Of a DNA stretch of 16,019 nucleotides, positions 1 through 5,731 are shown piece by piece; the stretch's first letter is position 1, and each line of letters starts with the position of its first letter. This DNA comes from JASJHI01 sp965371355 (GTDB lineage Bacteria; Actinomycetota; Acidimicrobiia; Acidimicrobiales; Ilumatobacteraceae): the NCBI GenBank assembly GCA_965371355.1, contig CBDUYD010000061.1, positions 1 to 16,019 on the forward strand, given 5' to 3'. Position numbers and translations under genes: made by a program. A model generated the notes under the pieces. That model was given only the letters and a program-made list of their open reading frames with translations, was not told the DNA's origin and searched no databases.

Positions 1-3
1 CCC

Positions 4-76
4 GCCCTCGTAGCTCAGTGGATAGAGCAACGGCCTTCTAATCCGTAGCGCGCAGGTTCGAATCCTGCCGAGGGCG
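4..76 (+). tRNA. tRNA-Arg (anticodon UCU)
   Basis: The cloverleaf folds by hand. The acceptor stem is 4-10 with 69-75, the D stem 13-16 with 25-28, the anticodon stem 30-34 with 42-46 and the T stem 52-56 with 64-68 closing a TTCGAAT loop. The anticodon loop 35-41 reads CTTCTAA, giving anticodon TCT at 37-39, so it decodes AGA (and AGG by wobble) as arginine. The variable loop has 5 nt (47-51). The discriminator is G76 and the next bases are CAC, so CCA must be added after transcription. The last pair of the anticodon stem (C34 with T42, tRNA positions 31/39) is a pyrimidine mismatch. The promoter would lie left of the window. Confidence 0.96.
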
Positions 77-88
77 CACCCCGCGAAA

Positions 89-141
89 CCGTTCTCGTGA
101 GGATGTTGCGTTCCAGCAGCGCAAGATCCTCACGAGAACGG
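89..141 (+). terminator. Long perfect hairpin downstream of tRNA-Arg
   Basis: A 16-bp perfect inverted repeat (89-104 with 126-141) has a nested 5-bp stem (TTGCG 106-110 with CGCAA 120-124), separated from it by a G-G mismatch, and a 9-nt apical loop. It starts 12 nt after the tRNA and ends about 100 nt before carD. There is no T tract, so it is either a factor-assisted terminator / 3' processing signal for the tRNA transcript or a copy of a dispersed palindromic repeat. The hairpin at 9436-9490 has the same design. Confidence 0.6.
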
Positions 142-170
142 CGGGGCGGATGGGGGCGGGCGGGTCTAAT

Positions 171-198
171 CGGGTGGGAGGGCGTTATCCTCCACCCG
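171..198 (+). promoter_or_regulatory. Hairpin in the carD upstream region
   Basis: CGGGTGGGAGG (171-181) pairs with CCTCCACCCG (189-198), with one bulged G and a 7-nt loop. It lies 42 nt upstream of the carD start. Depending on where transcription begins, it would sit in the promoter or the 5' leader. A possible -10, TCTAAT at 165-170, lies just upstream, which would put the hairpin in the leader. Function unknown. Confidence 0.35.
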
Positions 199-239
199 GC
201 GTGTGCCGCCGTGGCGCACCCGACCAGGTGAGGTTCTGC

Positions 240-761
240 GTGAAGTTCAAGAAGGGCGAGACCGTCATCTACCCCCAGCACGGCGCATGCGTCGTGCAGG
301 GCACCAAGAAGATGGAGTTCTTCGGCGAGAAGCAGGACTATCTGATCCTGAAGACCGTCATCAACGAGATGACCCTCAAGGTTCCGGTCGACAAGACCGA
401 CGCGGTCGGGGTCCGCCCGCCCGTGTCGGCCGACGAGCTCGAAGATCTCGTGTCGGTGCTCGCCAAACCCGATCCGCGGGTGCCGTCCAACTGGAGCCGG
501 CGGTTCAAGAACCACCAGGAGAAGTTGAAGAGCGGCGACGTCTACCAGGTTGCCGAGGTCGTGCGGAACCTCGCCGCGCGCAATCGCGATGCGTCGCTCT
601 CGGCCGCCGAACGAACGATGTACGAGCGTGCCCGCGTCAATCTGATCTCTGAGATCTCGCCGGCCCTCAAGGTCTCGTCCGAGGATGCCGAGGAGTACCT
701 CGACGAGGCGCTGGCGAAGGGCGTCCTCAAGTCGGGCGAAGAAGAGGCGAAGAAGAAGTAG
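240..761 (+). CDS. carD: CarD-family RNA polymerase-binding transcription regulator
   Basis: This 173-aa protein belongs to the CarD family, which binds the RNA polymerase beta subunit and stabilises the open promoter complex, especially at rRNA and housekeeping promoters. The N-terminal RNAP-interaction domain (about residues 1-60) begins with KFKKGETVIYPQHGA, typical of the family. The helical DNA-binding part follows, with Trp85 in SNWSRRFK, at the same number as the minor-groove wedge Trp85 of the mycobacterial protein. The C-terminus is a lysine/glutamate-rich tail. I chose the GTG at 240 because homology begins there and AGGTGAGG lies 6 nt upstream. An in-frame ATG at 150 would add 30 residues of low-complexity sequence and cross the leader hairpin. 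The gene is convergent with the phosphatase-fold gene, sharing a 9-bp hairpin at their ends. The family assignment is secure. Confidence 0.95.
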   Translation: MKFKKGETVIYPQHGACVVQGTKKMEFFGEKQDYLILKTVINEMTLKVPVDKTDAVGVRPPVSADELEDLVSVLAKPDPRVPSNWSRRFKNHQEKLKSGDVYQVAEVVRNLAARNRDASLSAAERTMYERARVNLISEISPALKVSSEDAEEYLDEALAKGVLKSGEEEAKKK

Positions 762-771
762 CAGGGCCCGC

Positions 772-793
772 GTTCGGTCATTCCTGACCGAAC
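772..793. terminator. Bidirectional hairpin at the carD / phosphatase-fold junction
   Basis: GTTCGGTCA (772-780) and TGACCGAAC (785-793) form a perfect 9-bp stem with a TTCC tetraloop. It starts 11 nt after the carD stop and contains the stop codon of the minus-strand gene (778-780). No T run follows on either strand, as is common for terminators in high-GC actinobacteria. Confidence 0.65.
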
Positions 794-1482
794 CGCACCG
801 TCAAGGGGAGGTGGTCGGAGAGTTCGGCCCAATCCGCCCCTCCGGCCGGCATCGAGGCACTGACGCCTACCGCATCCGCCGGCAACAGCACATGGTCGAG
901 CGTCTGGGTCGGGGCCTCGGACGGGTTGCTGGGTGGTGGGCTGAGGTGTTCGACACCGGGCAACGCTGCGATCACCGCCGGGTCGGTGTCGTCGTTGAAG
1001 TCGCCGGCGATCACGACCGGGTGATCGTTGCGGTGGGTTCTGATGAGGTGCGCCAAGCGGGCGGCCTCGGCCCTCCGTTCGAACACGGCCTGTCCGGACG
1101 AGAGGTGCGCGTTGTAGAACCGCACGCGAGCGCCGTCGCCTCGTTCGATGTCAGCCCACTGGACGATGCGCCGCATGAAAGACGATCGCGACTCGCCGAG
1201 TGTGAGCTCGGAGCCTCCGGTCGACGCCAGCTCGTGTGGGGAGAGAATCGCCAGACCCTCGGCGTACCAGCACCCGAGGCGTGTGTAGGGATAGTGCTTC
1301 AGTGTCCAGTACGACCGCATGCCGAGCGCCTTGGCGAGTGACCGTGCCTGAGCGGATCGGATCTCCTGTATCGCGACGATGTCCGGCGACTCTGCGGCGA
1401 TCGTCGCGGCGAGCCGATCGATCGGCGGGCGTTCGGCACCGTGGACGTTCCAGGTGGTCACCGACCATCGCCTGACGGACAT
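778..1482 (-). CDS. Endonuclease/exonuclease/phosphatase (EEP) fold protein
   Basis: This 234-aa protein has all the landmark motifs of the EEP (DNase I / exonuclease III-like) fold: Asn12 in TWNVHG, Glu40 in IVAIQE, His126 in YNAHLS, Asp161 and Asn163 in GDFND, Asp196-His197 in LDHVLL, and Asp223-His224 in SDHLPL near the C-terminus. These form a two-histidine, Mg-dependent phosphodiesterase site. Substrates in the family include DNA, sphingomyelin and inositol phosphates, and none can be chosen here. There is no signal peptide, so it is probably cytosolic. The frame stays open far upstream, but the added sequence is arginine-rich and runs into the divergent dehydrogenase, so I start at the ATG at 1482, where the EEP motif begins. 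GAGACT lies 6 nt upstream and no Shine-Dalgarno is seen, which suggests a leaderless mRNA. Confidence 0.85.
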   Translation of the reverse strand: MSVRRWSVTTWNVHGAERPPIDRLAATIAAESPDIVAIQEIRSAQARSLAKALGMRSYWTLKHYPYTRLGCWYAEGLAILSPHELASTGGSELTLGESRSSFMRRIVQWADIERGDGARVRFYNAHLSSGQAVFERRAEAARLAHLIRTHRNDHPVVIAGDFNDDTDPAVIAALPGVEHLSPPPSNPSEAPTQTLDHVLLPADAVGVSASMPAGGADWAELSDHLPLTVRFGQE

Positions 1483-1488
1483 CGGCCG

Positions 1489-1494
1489 AGTCTC
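1489..1494 (-). promoter_or_regulatory. Putative leaderless -10 of the EEP gene
   Basis: On the minus strand GAGACT is followed by a 6-nt spacer and the ATG. It fits the NANNNT pattern seen before several other genes here but lacks the initial T, so support is moderate. Confidence 0.4.
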
Positions 1495-1518
1495 GCACCG
1501 CCGCACGGGCGGCGGCGC
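1495..1518. repeat. GC-rich hairpin between divergent starts
   Basis: CCGCCGC (1498-1504) and GCGGCGG (1509-1515) form a perfect 7-bp stem with an ACGG loop. One A/C mismatch and two further G-C pairs extend it to 1495-1518. It lies between the starts at 1482 and 1555, so it cannot be a terminator for either gene. It may be an operator or simply GC-rich sequence. Confidence 0.35.
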
Positions 1519-1541
1519 ACTGTGCTGGTGTCGCCACCTGC

Positions 1542-1547
1542 AAGACT
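1542..1547 (+). promoter_or_regulatory. Putative leaderless -10 of the dehydrogenase gene
   Basis: AAGACT is followed by 7 nt and the ATG at 1555. A GGAG abuts the ATG with no spacing, too close to act as a normal Shine-Dalgarno. This supports transcription starting at or next to the start codon. Confidence 0.4.
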
Positions 1548-1554
1548 CCCGGAG

Positions 1555-2427
1555 ATGACGAAGGTTGCATTCATCGGTCTGGGCGTGATGGGTGCGCCGA
1601 TGGCCCGGCATCTGGCCAAGGCCGGTCACGACGTCGCGGTCTACAACCGCACGGCGGCGAAGGCGCTCGCCTGGGTCGCACTCAACGGTCAGCGCGCGGC
1701 GCCGACCCCGGCGGAGGCGGCCGATGGAGCGGAGCTGGTCGCCGTTTGCGTCGGCAACGACGACGACGTGCGCGAGGTGGTGCTCGGCGACCAGGGGGCC
1801 CTCGAGGCGATGGCTCGCGGTTCGGTGCTCGTCGACCACACGACCGCCTCGGCGAATCTCGCCCGTGAACTCTCCGCCGCATGCGTCGCTCGCGGCGTCG
1901 GCTTCATCGACGCACCGGTGTCCGGAGGACAGGCCGGAGCGGAGGGCGGCGTTCTGACGGTGATGTGCGGGTCAGACGACGAGGAGGTCTTCGAGCGCGC
2001 CAGACCTCTGATCGAATCGTACGCCCGATCGTGTGCGCTGCTCGGTCCGGCCGGCTCGGGGCAACTGACGAAGATGGTCAACCAGATCTGCACGGCGGGA
2101 CTCGTCCAGGGCCTGGCCGAAGGCGTGAACTTCGCCCAGCGCGCTGGTCTCGACGTCGATCAGGTGATCGACGTGATCGGCAAGGGTGCCGCACAGAGCT
2201 GGCAGATGGACAACCGGGCGCGGACGATGGCGGCGGAGGAATTCGGCTTCGGGTTCGCTGTCGAATGGATGCGCAAGGATCTTGCGATCTGCCTGGGCGA
2301 GGCCGAATGCAACGGCGCCCAGCTGCCGGTGACCGGACTCGTCGACCAGTTTTACAAGCAGATCGTCGGCAGGGGCGGCGATCGGTGGGACACGAGCAGC
2401 CTGATCCAGCTCCTCCAGCGCCCCTGA
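1555..2427 (+). CDS. NAD(P)-dependent beta-hydroxyacid dehydrogenase
   Basis: This 290-aa protein is of normal length for the 3-hydroxyisobutyrate / tartronate semialdehyde reductase family, which interconverts beta-hydroxyacids and their semialdehydes. The Rossmann motif G8-L-G10-V-M-G13 lies at the N-terminus. The substrate-binding signature DAPVSGG (119-125) is followed by AGAEGG. The catalytic lysine is Lys173 in GSGQLTKMVNQ, with Asn177 four residues on, and the C-terminal helical domain carries the conserved Lys241-Asp242. Asn31-Arg32 after the second beta strand suggests NADP preference (inference). The ATG at 1555 starts directly at the Rossmann fold. The frame is open further upstream but overlaps the divergent EEP gene. 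No neighbour fixes the substrate, although the convergent aminotransferase would also act on small amino or keto acids. Confidence 0.92.
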   Translation: MTKVAFIGLGVMGAPMARHLAKAGHDVAVYNRTAAKALAWVALNGQRAAPTPAEAADGAELVAVCVGNDDDVREVVLGDQGALEAMARGSVLVDHTTASANLARELSAACVARGVGFIDAPVSGGQAGAEGGVLTVMCGSDDEEVFERARPLIESYARSCALLGPAGSGQLTKMVNQICTAGLVQGLAEGVNFAQRAGLDVDQVIDVIGKGAAQSWQMDNRARTMAAEEFGFGFAVEWMRKDLAICLGEAECNGAQLPVTGLVDQFYKQIVGRGGDRWDTSSLIQLLQRP

Positions 2428-2442
2428 CCGGGCACAGCGCAG

Positions 2443-2464
2443 CGCTCCGCAAGATCGCGCAGCG
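2443..2464. terminator. Hairpin at the dehydrogenase / aminotransferase junction
   Basis: CGCT-c-CGC (2443-2450) pairs with GCG-c-AGCG (2457-2464) around an AAGATC loop, giving 7 bp with one C/C mismatch. Outside it, CTGACC (2424-2429) and GGTCAG (2478-2483) are exact reverse complements that contain the two opposing stop codons. It probably terminates both genes, but no T tract is present. Confidence 0.45.
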
Positions 2465-2479
2465 TGTATCGAGGCGCGG

Positions 2480-3697
2480 TCAGTTCTCGGCCAGGCTGGT
2501 CGCCAGCGCGTCGACGATGTGGTCGAGTTGCTCGTCGGTGGTGACAAGCGGGGGACAGAACGTGAGGGTGTCGGTGCCGATCGCCCTCGTGATGACCCCC
2601 CGACGGAGCATCGAATCGCGTATGACCATCGCATTCTGATCGGAACGCAGGCCGACCCCGTACATCGCAGGCAAGCCTCGAACGTGATCGATACCGCCGT
2701 CCGCGGCGATGGCCGCGAGACCGTCCCCCAGTCGGCGACCGATCCGCGGAACCTCTGCGAGCAACTGCTCCCGCTCGAGGATTTCGATGTTGGCGAGCCC
2801 CGCCGCGCACACAGCGGGGTGACCCGAGTACGTGTAGCCCGTCCGCAGGATGAAGTCGGGATCGGACTCGAGGGCCGCACGGACGGCGGACCCGACGATC
2901 ACGCCCCCGAGCGGCTGGTAGCCGGAGGTGACGCCCTTGGCGAACGTCGTGATGTCGGGAACGACTCCGAAGTGGTCGGCCGCGAACCATTCGCCGAGAC
3001 GACCGAAGCCCGTGATCACCTCGTCGTAGATCAGCAACGCGCCGTGCTGGTCGCACAACCGCCGCGCCTCGGCGAGATACCCGGGCGCGGGCGGATACAC
3101 GCCGGCGGCACCCTGAACCGGTTCGGTGAGTACGGCGGCGATCTCGCCCGCACGTTCGGCCATCACGACCGACAGAGCCTCGACATCGTCACAGGCCACC
3201 TGCACGACGTCGTGGAGCAGGGTGCCGTAGCCCTCCTTGTTGGATGCGAGCCCCTGCGCGCTGGTTCCGCCGTAGTTCGTGCCGTGGTAGCCGCGCTCGC
3301 GGGAGATGATGAGGTGCCGTTCGGGGTGGCCGGCGAGCACCTGACTCAGCCGGGCGAACTTCATCGCCGTGTCGATCGCCTCGGACCCGGAGTCGGTGAA
3401 GAACACGCGGGCATCGTCGACCGGCGTGAGGTCGACGATCCGCTCGGCGAGTGCGTCGGCCGGCCGGTTGGTGAACGGCTCGAAGCACGAATAGGCCTCG
3501 ATGTCGCGGATCTGTGTGGCGACCGCATCGGCGATCTCGCCGCGGCCGTGACCCACATTGCAGTACCACAGGCTGGCCATCGCATCGACGAGTTCGTTGC
3601 CGGCCGCGTCCCAGACGAGCGCTCCCTCGCCACGCTCGATCGTGACGAACTTCTCGCGCGTCGGCTTGGCGAACGGGTGGAGGAAGGCACCTGGCAT
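2480..3697 (-). CDS. Class III PLP-dependent aminotransferase (omega-amino acid:pyruvate type)
   Basis: This 405-aa fold-type I enzyme belongs to the class III aminotransferases, which move an amino group from a terminal amine or amino acid to pyruvate or a keto acid. Visible landmarks are the early substrate-pocket segment MASLWYCNVGHG (40-51), the PLP-phosphate motif DSGSEA (102-107), the Tyr137-His138 pair in RGYHGT that stacks on PLP, Asp225 in IYDEVITGFGR that binds the pyridine nitrogen, and the Schiff-base Lys254 in TFAKGVTSGYQPLGG. The length and this last signature resemble the omega-transaminase subgroup. The start at 3697 (MPGAFLHPF) fits the family. The frame opens a further 25 codons to 3772, but those overlap the divergent FKBP gene. 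CATGAT lies 6 nt upstream, consistent with a leaderless start. The natural substrate cannot be read from sequence. Confidence 0.92.
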   Translation of the reverse strand: MPGAFLHPFAKPTREKFVTIERGEGALVWDAAGNELVDAMASLWYCNVGHGRGEIADAVATQIRDIEAYSCFEPFTNRPADALAERIVDLTPVDDARVFFTDSGSEAIDTAMKFARLSQVLAGHPERHLIISRERGYHGTNYGGTSAQGLASNKEGYGTLLHDVVQVACDDVEALSVVMAERAGEIAAVLTEPVQGAAGVYPPAPGYLAEARRLCDQHGALLIYDEVITGFGRLGEWFAADHFGVVPDITTFAKGVTSGYQPLGGVIVGSAVRAALESDPDFILRTGYTYSGHPAVCAAGLANIEILEREQLLAEVPRIGRRLGDGLAAIAADGGIDHVRGLPAMYGVGLRSDQNAMVIRDSMLRRGVITRAIGTDTLTFCPPLVTTDEQLDHIVDALATSLAEN

Positions 3698-3703
3698 CCG
3701 CTC

Positions 3704-3709
3704 ATCATG
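3704..3709 (-). promoter_or_regulatory. Putative leaderless -10 of the aminotransferase gene
   Basis: CATGAT on the minus strand is followed by 6 nt (GAGCGG) and the ATG at 3697. It matches NANNNT but not the full TANNNT. The short region to the divergent FKBP start (3698-3749) must hold both promoters. Confidence 0.35.
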
Positions 3710-3735
3710 GCATCCGGCACCAGCGTTGACGCCGT

Positions 3736-3741
3736 TAGCGT
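3736..3741 (+). promoter_or_regulatory. Putative leaderless -10 of the FKBP gene
   Basis: TAGCGT is followed by 8 nt (GGTCGCCC) and the ATG at 3750. No purine-rich ribosome-binding site is present. A TTGACG at 3726-3731 is too close (4 nt) to act as its -35. Confidence 0.5.
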
Positions 3742-3749
3742 GGTCGCCC

Positions 3750-4118
3750 ATGCGCAAGCCAGATGTGACCATCCCCGACCAGCAACCGCCGACCGACCTC
3801 GTCGTCGATGACGTCGAGAAGGGCGACGGCGACGAGGCGGTCGCCGGGTCGACCGTGACGGTGCACTACGTAGGTGTGTCGTGGTCGACCGGCGAGCAGT
3901 TCGACGCGTCGTGGGACCGGATGGAACCGTTCCGGTTCGGGCTCGGACAGGGCCAGGTGATCCAGGGATGGGACGACGGCGTCCTGGGCATGAAGGTCGG
4001 CGGCCGTCGCCGGCTCACGGTCCCGCCCGACATGGGCTACGGCCCCGCGGGCGCGGGCGGTGTGATCGCTCCGAACGAAACCCTCGTCTTCGTGGTCGAC
4101 CTGCTCGCCGTCGACTGA
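3750..4118 (+). CDS. FKBP-type peptidyl-prolyl cis-trans isomerase
   Basis: This 122-aa single-domain FKBP catalyses cis-trans isomerisation of Xaa-Pro bonds in protein folding. The FKBP core covers about residues 16-122: VTVHYVGVSW on the first core strand, FDASWDR where most FKBPs have FDSS/FDAS, the active-site run GQGQVIQGWDDGVLGMKVGG, then RRLTVPPDMGYGP, and the terminal strand LVFVVDLLAVD. Aromatic and hydrophobic pocket residues (Tyr and Phe-Asp of the early strands, Val-Ile and Trp of VIQGW) are all retained. There is no signal peptide or membrane segment, so it acts in the cytosol. The start is the ATG at 3750, just after the -10-like TAGCGT. It is divergent from the aminotransferase and 60 nt ahead of panB, which has its own promoter. 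Confidence 0.95.
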   Translation: MRKPDVTIPDQQPPTDLVVDDVEKGDGDEAVAGSTVTVHYVGVSWSTGEQFDASWDRMEPFRFGLGQGQVIQGWDDGVLGMKVGGRRRLTVPPDMGYGPAGAGGVIAPNETLVFVVDLLAVD

Positions 4119-4165
4119 ACGAGCCGGGCGAGGGCATCTGCGAGGCGTGAGCCCCCCGGAGGGTC

Positions 4166-4171
4166 TACGTT
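4166..4171 (+). promoter_or_regulatory. Leaderless -10 of panB
   Basis: TACGTT is followed by exactly 7 nt (GGGGTCC) and the GTG at 4179. The alternative TTG start at 4170 would lie inside this hexamer. A competing GGAGGG at 4158-4163 has 6-nt spacing to that TTG, so both readings remain open. Confidence 0.55.
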
Positions 4172-4178
4172 GGGGTCC

Positions 4179-5027
4179 GTGAGCGACGAGGCACGGCCCT
4201 ACGGCGGTGGATCAGACGACCCGACGCTCAAGCGGGTCCGCATCCGGCACTTCCAGCGGGCCAAGCAGGAGGGCATCAAGATCACGGGCCTCACCAGCTA
4301 CGACTGCCTCTCCGCGTCGATCTTCGACGAGGCGGGGATCGACTTCCTGCTCGTCGGTGACTCGGCGGGCAACACGGTGTTCGGCTACGAGACGACCATC
4401 CCGGTGACCGTCGACGAACTGATCCCGCTCACCGCCGCGGTCGTCCGCGGGGTGAAGCGTGCGCTCGTGATCGCGGACATGCCGTTCGGGTCATACGAGA
4501 ACGGACCGGACCAGGCGCTCGCCACGGCGACCCGCTTCATGAAGGAGACCGGCGCGCATGCCGTCAAGCTCGAGGGAGGCGTGCGGAGCGCGAAGCAGAT
4601 CAAGCGCATCGTGCGCGCCGGGATCCCGGTGATGGCCCACATCGGATTCACGCCCCAGAGCGAGCACGGTCTCGGCGGACACATCATCCAGGGTCGGGGA
4701 GCGGGAGCCGAGCAACTCGTCGCCGACGGCAGTGCGGTCGAGGAGGCGGGGGCGTTCGCCGTCGTGATGGAGATGGTGCCGTCGGCGGTCGCCGGGCGCG
4801 TCACCGCGGAGCTGTCGATCCCGACGATCTCGGTGGGTGCCGGACCGCACTGCGACGGACAGCTCCTCGTGTGGTCGGACTGGGCGGGGTTCACGCGGGG
4901 GAGGATCCCTCGCTTCGTCAAGCAGTACGCGAGCATCGGCGAGACCCTGCTCGACGCCGCGAGGGAGTTCCGGGCCGACGTCGAGTCCGGCTCGTACCCG
5001 GCGCCAGAGCACGAATACGTCGAGTAG
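4179..5027 (+). CDS. panB: 3-methyl-2-oxobutanoate hydroxymethyltransferase (ketopantoate hydroxymethyltransferase)
   Basis: PanB transfers a hydroxymethyl group from 5,10-methylenetetrahydrofolate to 2-oxoisovalerate to make ketopantoate, the first committed step to pantothenate and CoA. The 282-aa TIM barrel shows the full active site: Asp61 in LLVGDSAGN and Asp100 in IADMPFGSYE for Mg, Lys130 and Glu132 in VKLEGG, and the catalytic base Glu198 in VMEMVP. The segment SVGAGPHCDGQLLV (218-231) matches the family, with His224 at a variable position. I chose GTG 4179 because TACGTT lies 7 nt upstream. TTG 4170, adding three residues, has a GGAGGG 6 nt ahead and cannot be excluded. The enzyme is cytosolic. 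No other pantothenate gene (panC, panD, panE) is adjacent. Confidence 0.96.
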   Translation: MSDEARPYGGGSDDPTLKRVRIRHFQRAKQEGIKITGLTSYDCLSASIFDEAGIDFLLVGDSAGNTVFGYETTIPVTVDELIPLTAAVVRGVKRALVIADMPFGSYENGPDQALATATRFMKETGAHAVKLEGGVRSAKQIKRIVRAGIPVMAHIGFTPQSEHGLGGHIIQGRGAGAEQLVADGSAVEEAGAFAVVMEMVPSAVAGRVTAELSIPTISVGAGPHCDGQLLVWSDWAGFTRGRIPRFVKQYASIGETLLDAAREFRADVESGSYPAPEHEYVE

Positions 5028-5060
5028 CCCGCTCCGTCGGCGGCAGACCACTCGTTTCGG

Positions 5061-5066
5061 TAATAT
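5061..5066 (+). promoter_or_regulatory. Leaderless -10 of the winged-helix gene
   Basis: TAATAT is followed by exactly 7 nt (CTCCGGG) and the GTG at 5074. It is the closest match to the -10 consensus in the window and stands out in GC-rich sequence. No TTGACA-like -35 is visible at the usual distance. Confidence 0.6.
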
Positions 5067-5073
5067 CTCCGGG

Positions 5074-5691
5074 GTGGGGCATGAGTCGAAGGCAGAGTTC
5101 AGGACCTTGCACGCGCTGCGGATCAAGGGATTCGCGACCGTCGAGGTGCTCGCCGGGATGACCGCTCTCGACCACGGCAGCGTCGAGGGCCACCTCGACG
5201 ATTTCGCAACCGACGGCCACGTCAGGTTCCGCGAGGCCCGCTCGCTGTGGCAATTGACACCGGACGGTCGCGACGAACACGGGGTCCACCTCGAAGACGA
5301 CCTCCGCGAGGCCCCGACCGGTCCGCTCGGCGTGAACTACGCGGTCTTCATCGAGCAGAACGTCGAGTTCAAGGAGCTCTGCGGGATGTGGCAGCTGCGC
5401 GACGGTGAACCGAACGACCATGCCGACGTGAAGTACGACGGCGAGGTCATCGAGCAGCTCGACGAGCTGCACTCGCGCGCTTTTCCGATCGTCGGCGGGT
5501 TCGGCGAGCTGTTCGAACGGATGAGCCCGTACTCCCTCCGGCTCGATTCGGTGTTCGACCGACTCCGTTCGGGTGAGACCCAGATGTTCACCGGGGTGAT
5601 GTGTGGGAGCTACCACGATGTCTGGATGGAGCTGCACGAAGACCTGATCATCACCCAACGCATCGACCGCTCCGAAGAGGGAAGCTTCTGA
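5074..5691 (+). CDS. Winged-helix protein of unknown function
   Basis: This 205-aa protein was not recognised as a named family. Residues 9-66 look like a winged helix-turn-helix: a first helix (FRTLHALRIKGFATVEVLAG), a second segment with GSVEGHLDDFATDGHVRFR resembling a recognition helix and the start of a wing, then LWQLTPDGRDEH, which resembles the wing end of MarR/ArsR-like regulators. Residues 70-205 are acidic and mainly helical with no catalytic motif I know, ending in MELHEDLIITQRIDR. There is no signal peptide or membrane segment. The GTG at 5074 is set by TAATAT 7 nt upstream, and the frame before it gives a low-complexity arginine/serine sequence inside panB. It lies 46 nt after panB but has its own promoter. 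Real coding sequence is likely from codon bias and the promoter. A regulatory role is inferred. Confidence 0.78.
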   Translation: MGHESKAEFRTLHALRIKGFATVEVLAGMTALDHGSVEGHLDDFATDGHVRFREARSLWQLTPDGRDEHGVHLEDDLREAPTGPLGVNYAVFIEQNVEFKELCGMWQLRDGEPNDHADVKYDGEVIEQLDELHSRAFPIVGGFGELFERMSPYSLRLDSVFDRLRSGETQMFTGVMCGSYHDVWMELHEDLIITQRIDRSEEGSF

Positions 5692-5699
5692 TCCGTCGA

Positions 5700-5720
5700 C
5701 CTCCGGTGGCCGCCGGGAGG
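5700..5720. terminator. Hairpin at the winged-helix / acyl-CoA ligase junction
   Basis: CCTCCGG (5700-5706) pairs with CCGGGAGG (5713-5720), giving 7 bp with one bulged G and a TGGCCG loop. It lies in the 40-nt gap between two convergent stop codons, a fitting place for a shared terminator. No T tract follows. Confidence 0.4.
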
Positions 5721-5731
5721 ACGGGGCCCGG

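Noticed and set aside
1441..1554. N-terminal extension of the dehydrogenase to the ATG at 1441
   Set aside because: The 38 added residues are Pro/Arg/His-rich and overlap the EEP coding sequence. The Rossmann motif starts at the ATG at 1555.
2519..3811. 430-codon plus-strand open frame opposite the aminotransferase
   Set aside because: It is antisense to a gene with all its catalytic motifs. The translation is rich in Arg, Gly, Asp and Val with no domain, as expected for a shadow frame in GC-rich DNA.
4119..4165. Terminator or riboswitch between FKBP and panB
   Set aside because: Only a poor CCGG/CCGG pairing with unpaired C residues can be drawn. Nothing in the 47 nt is convincing.
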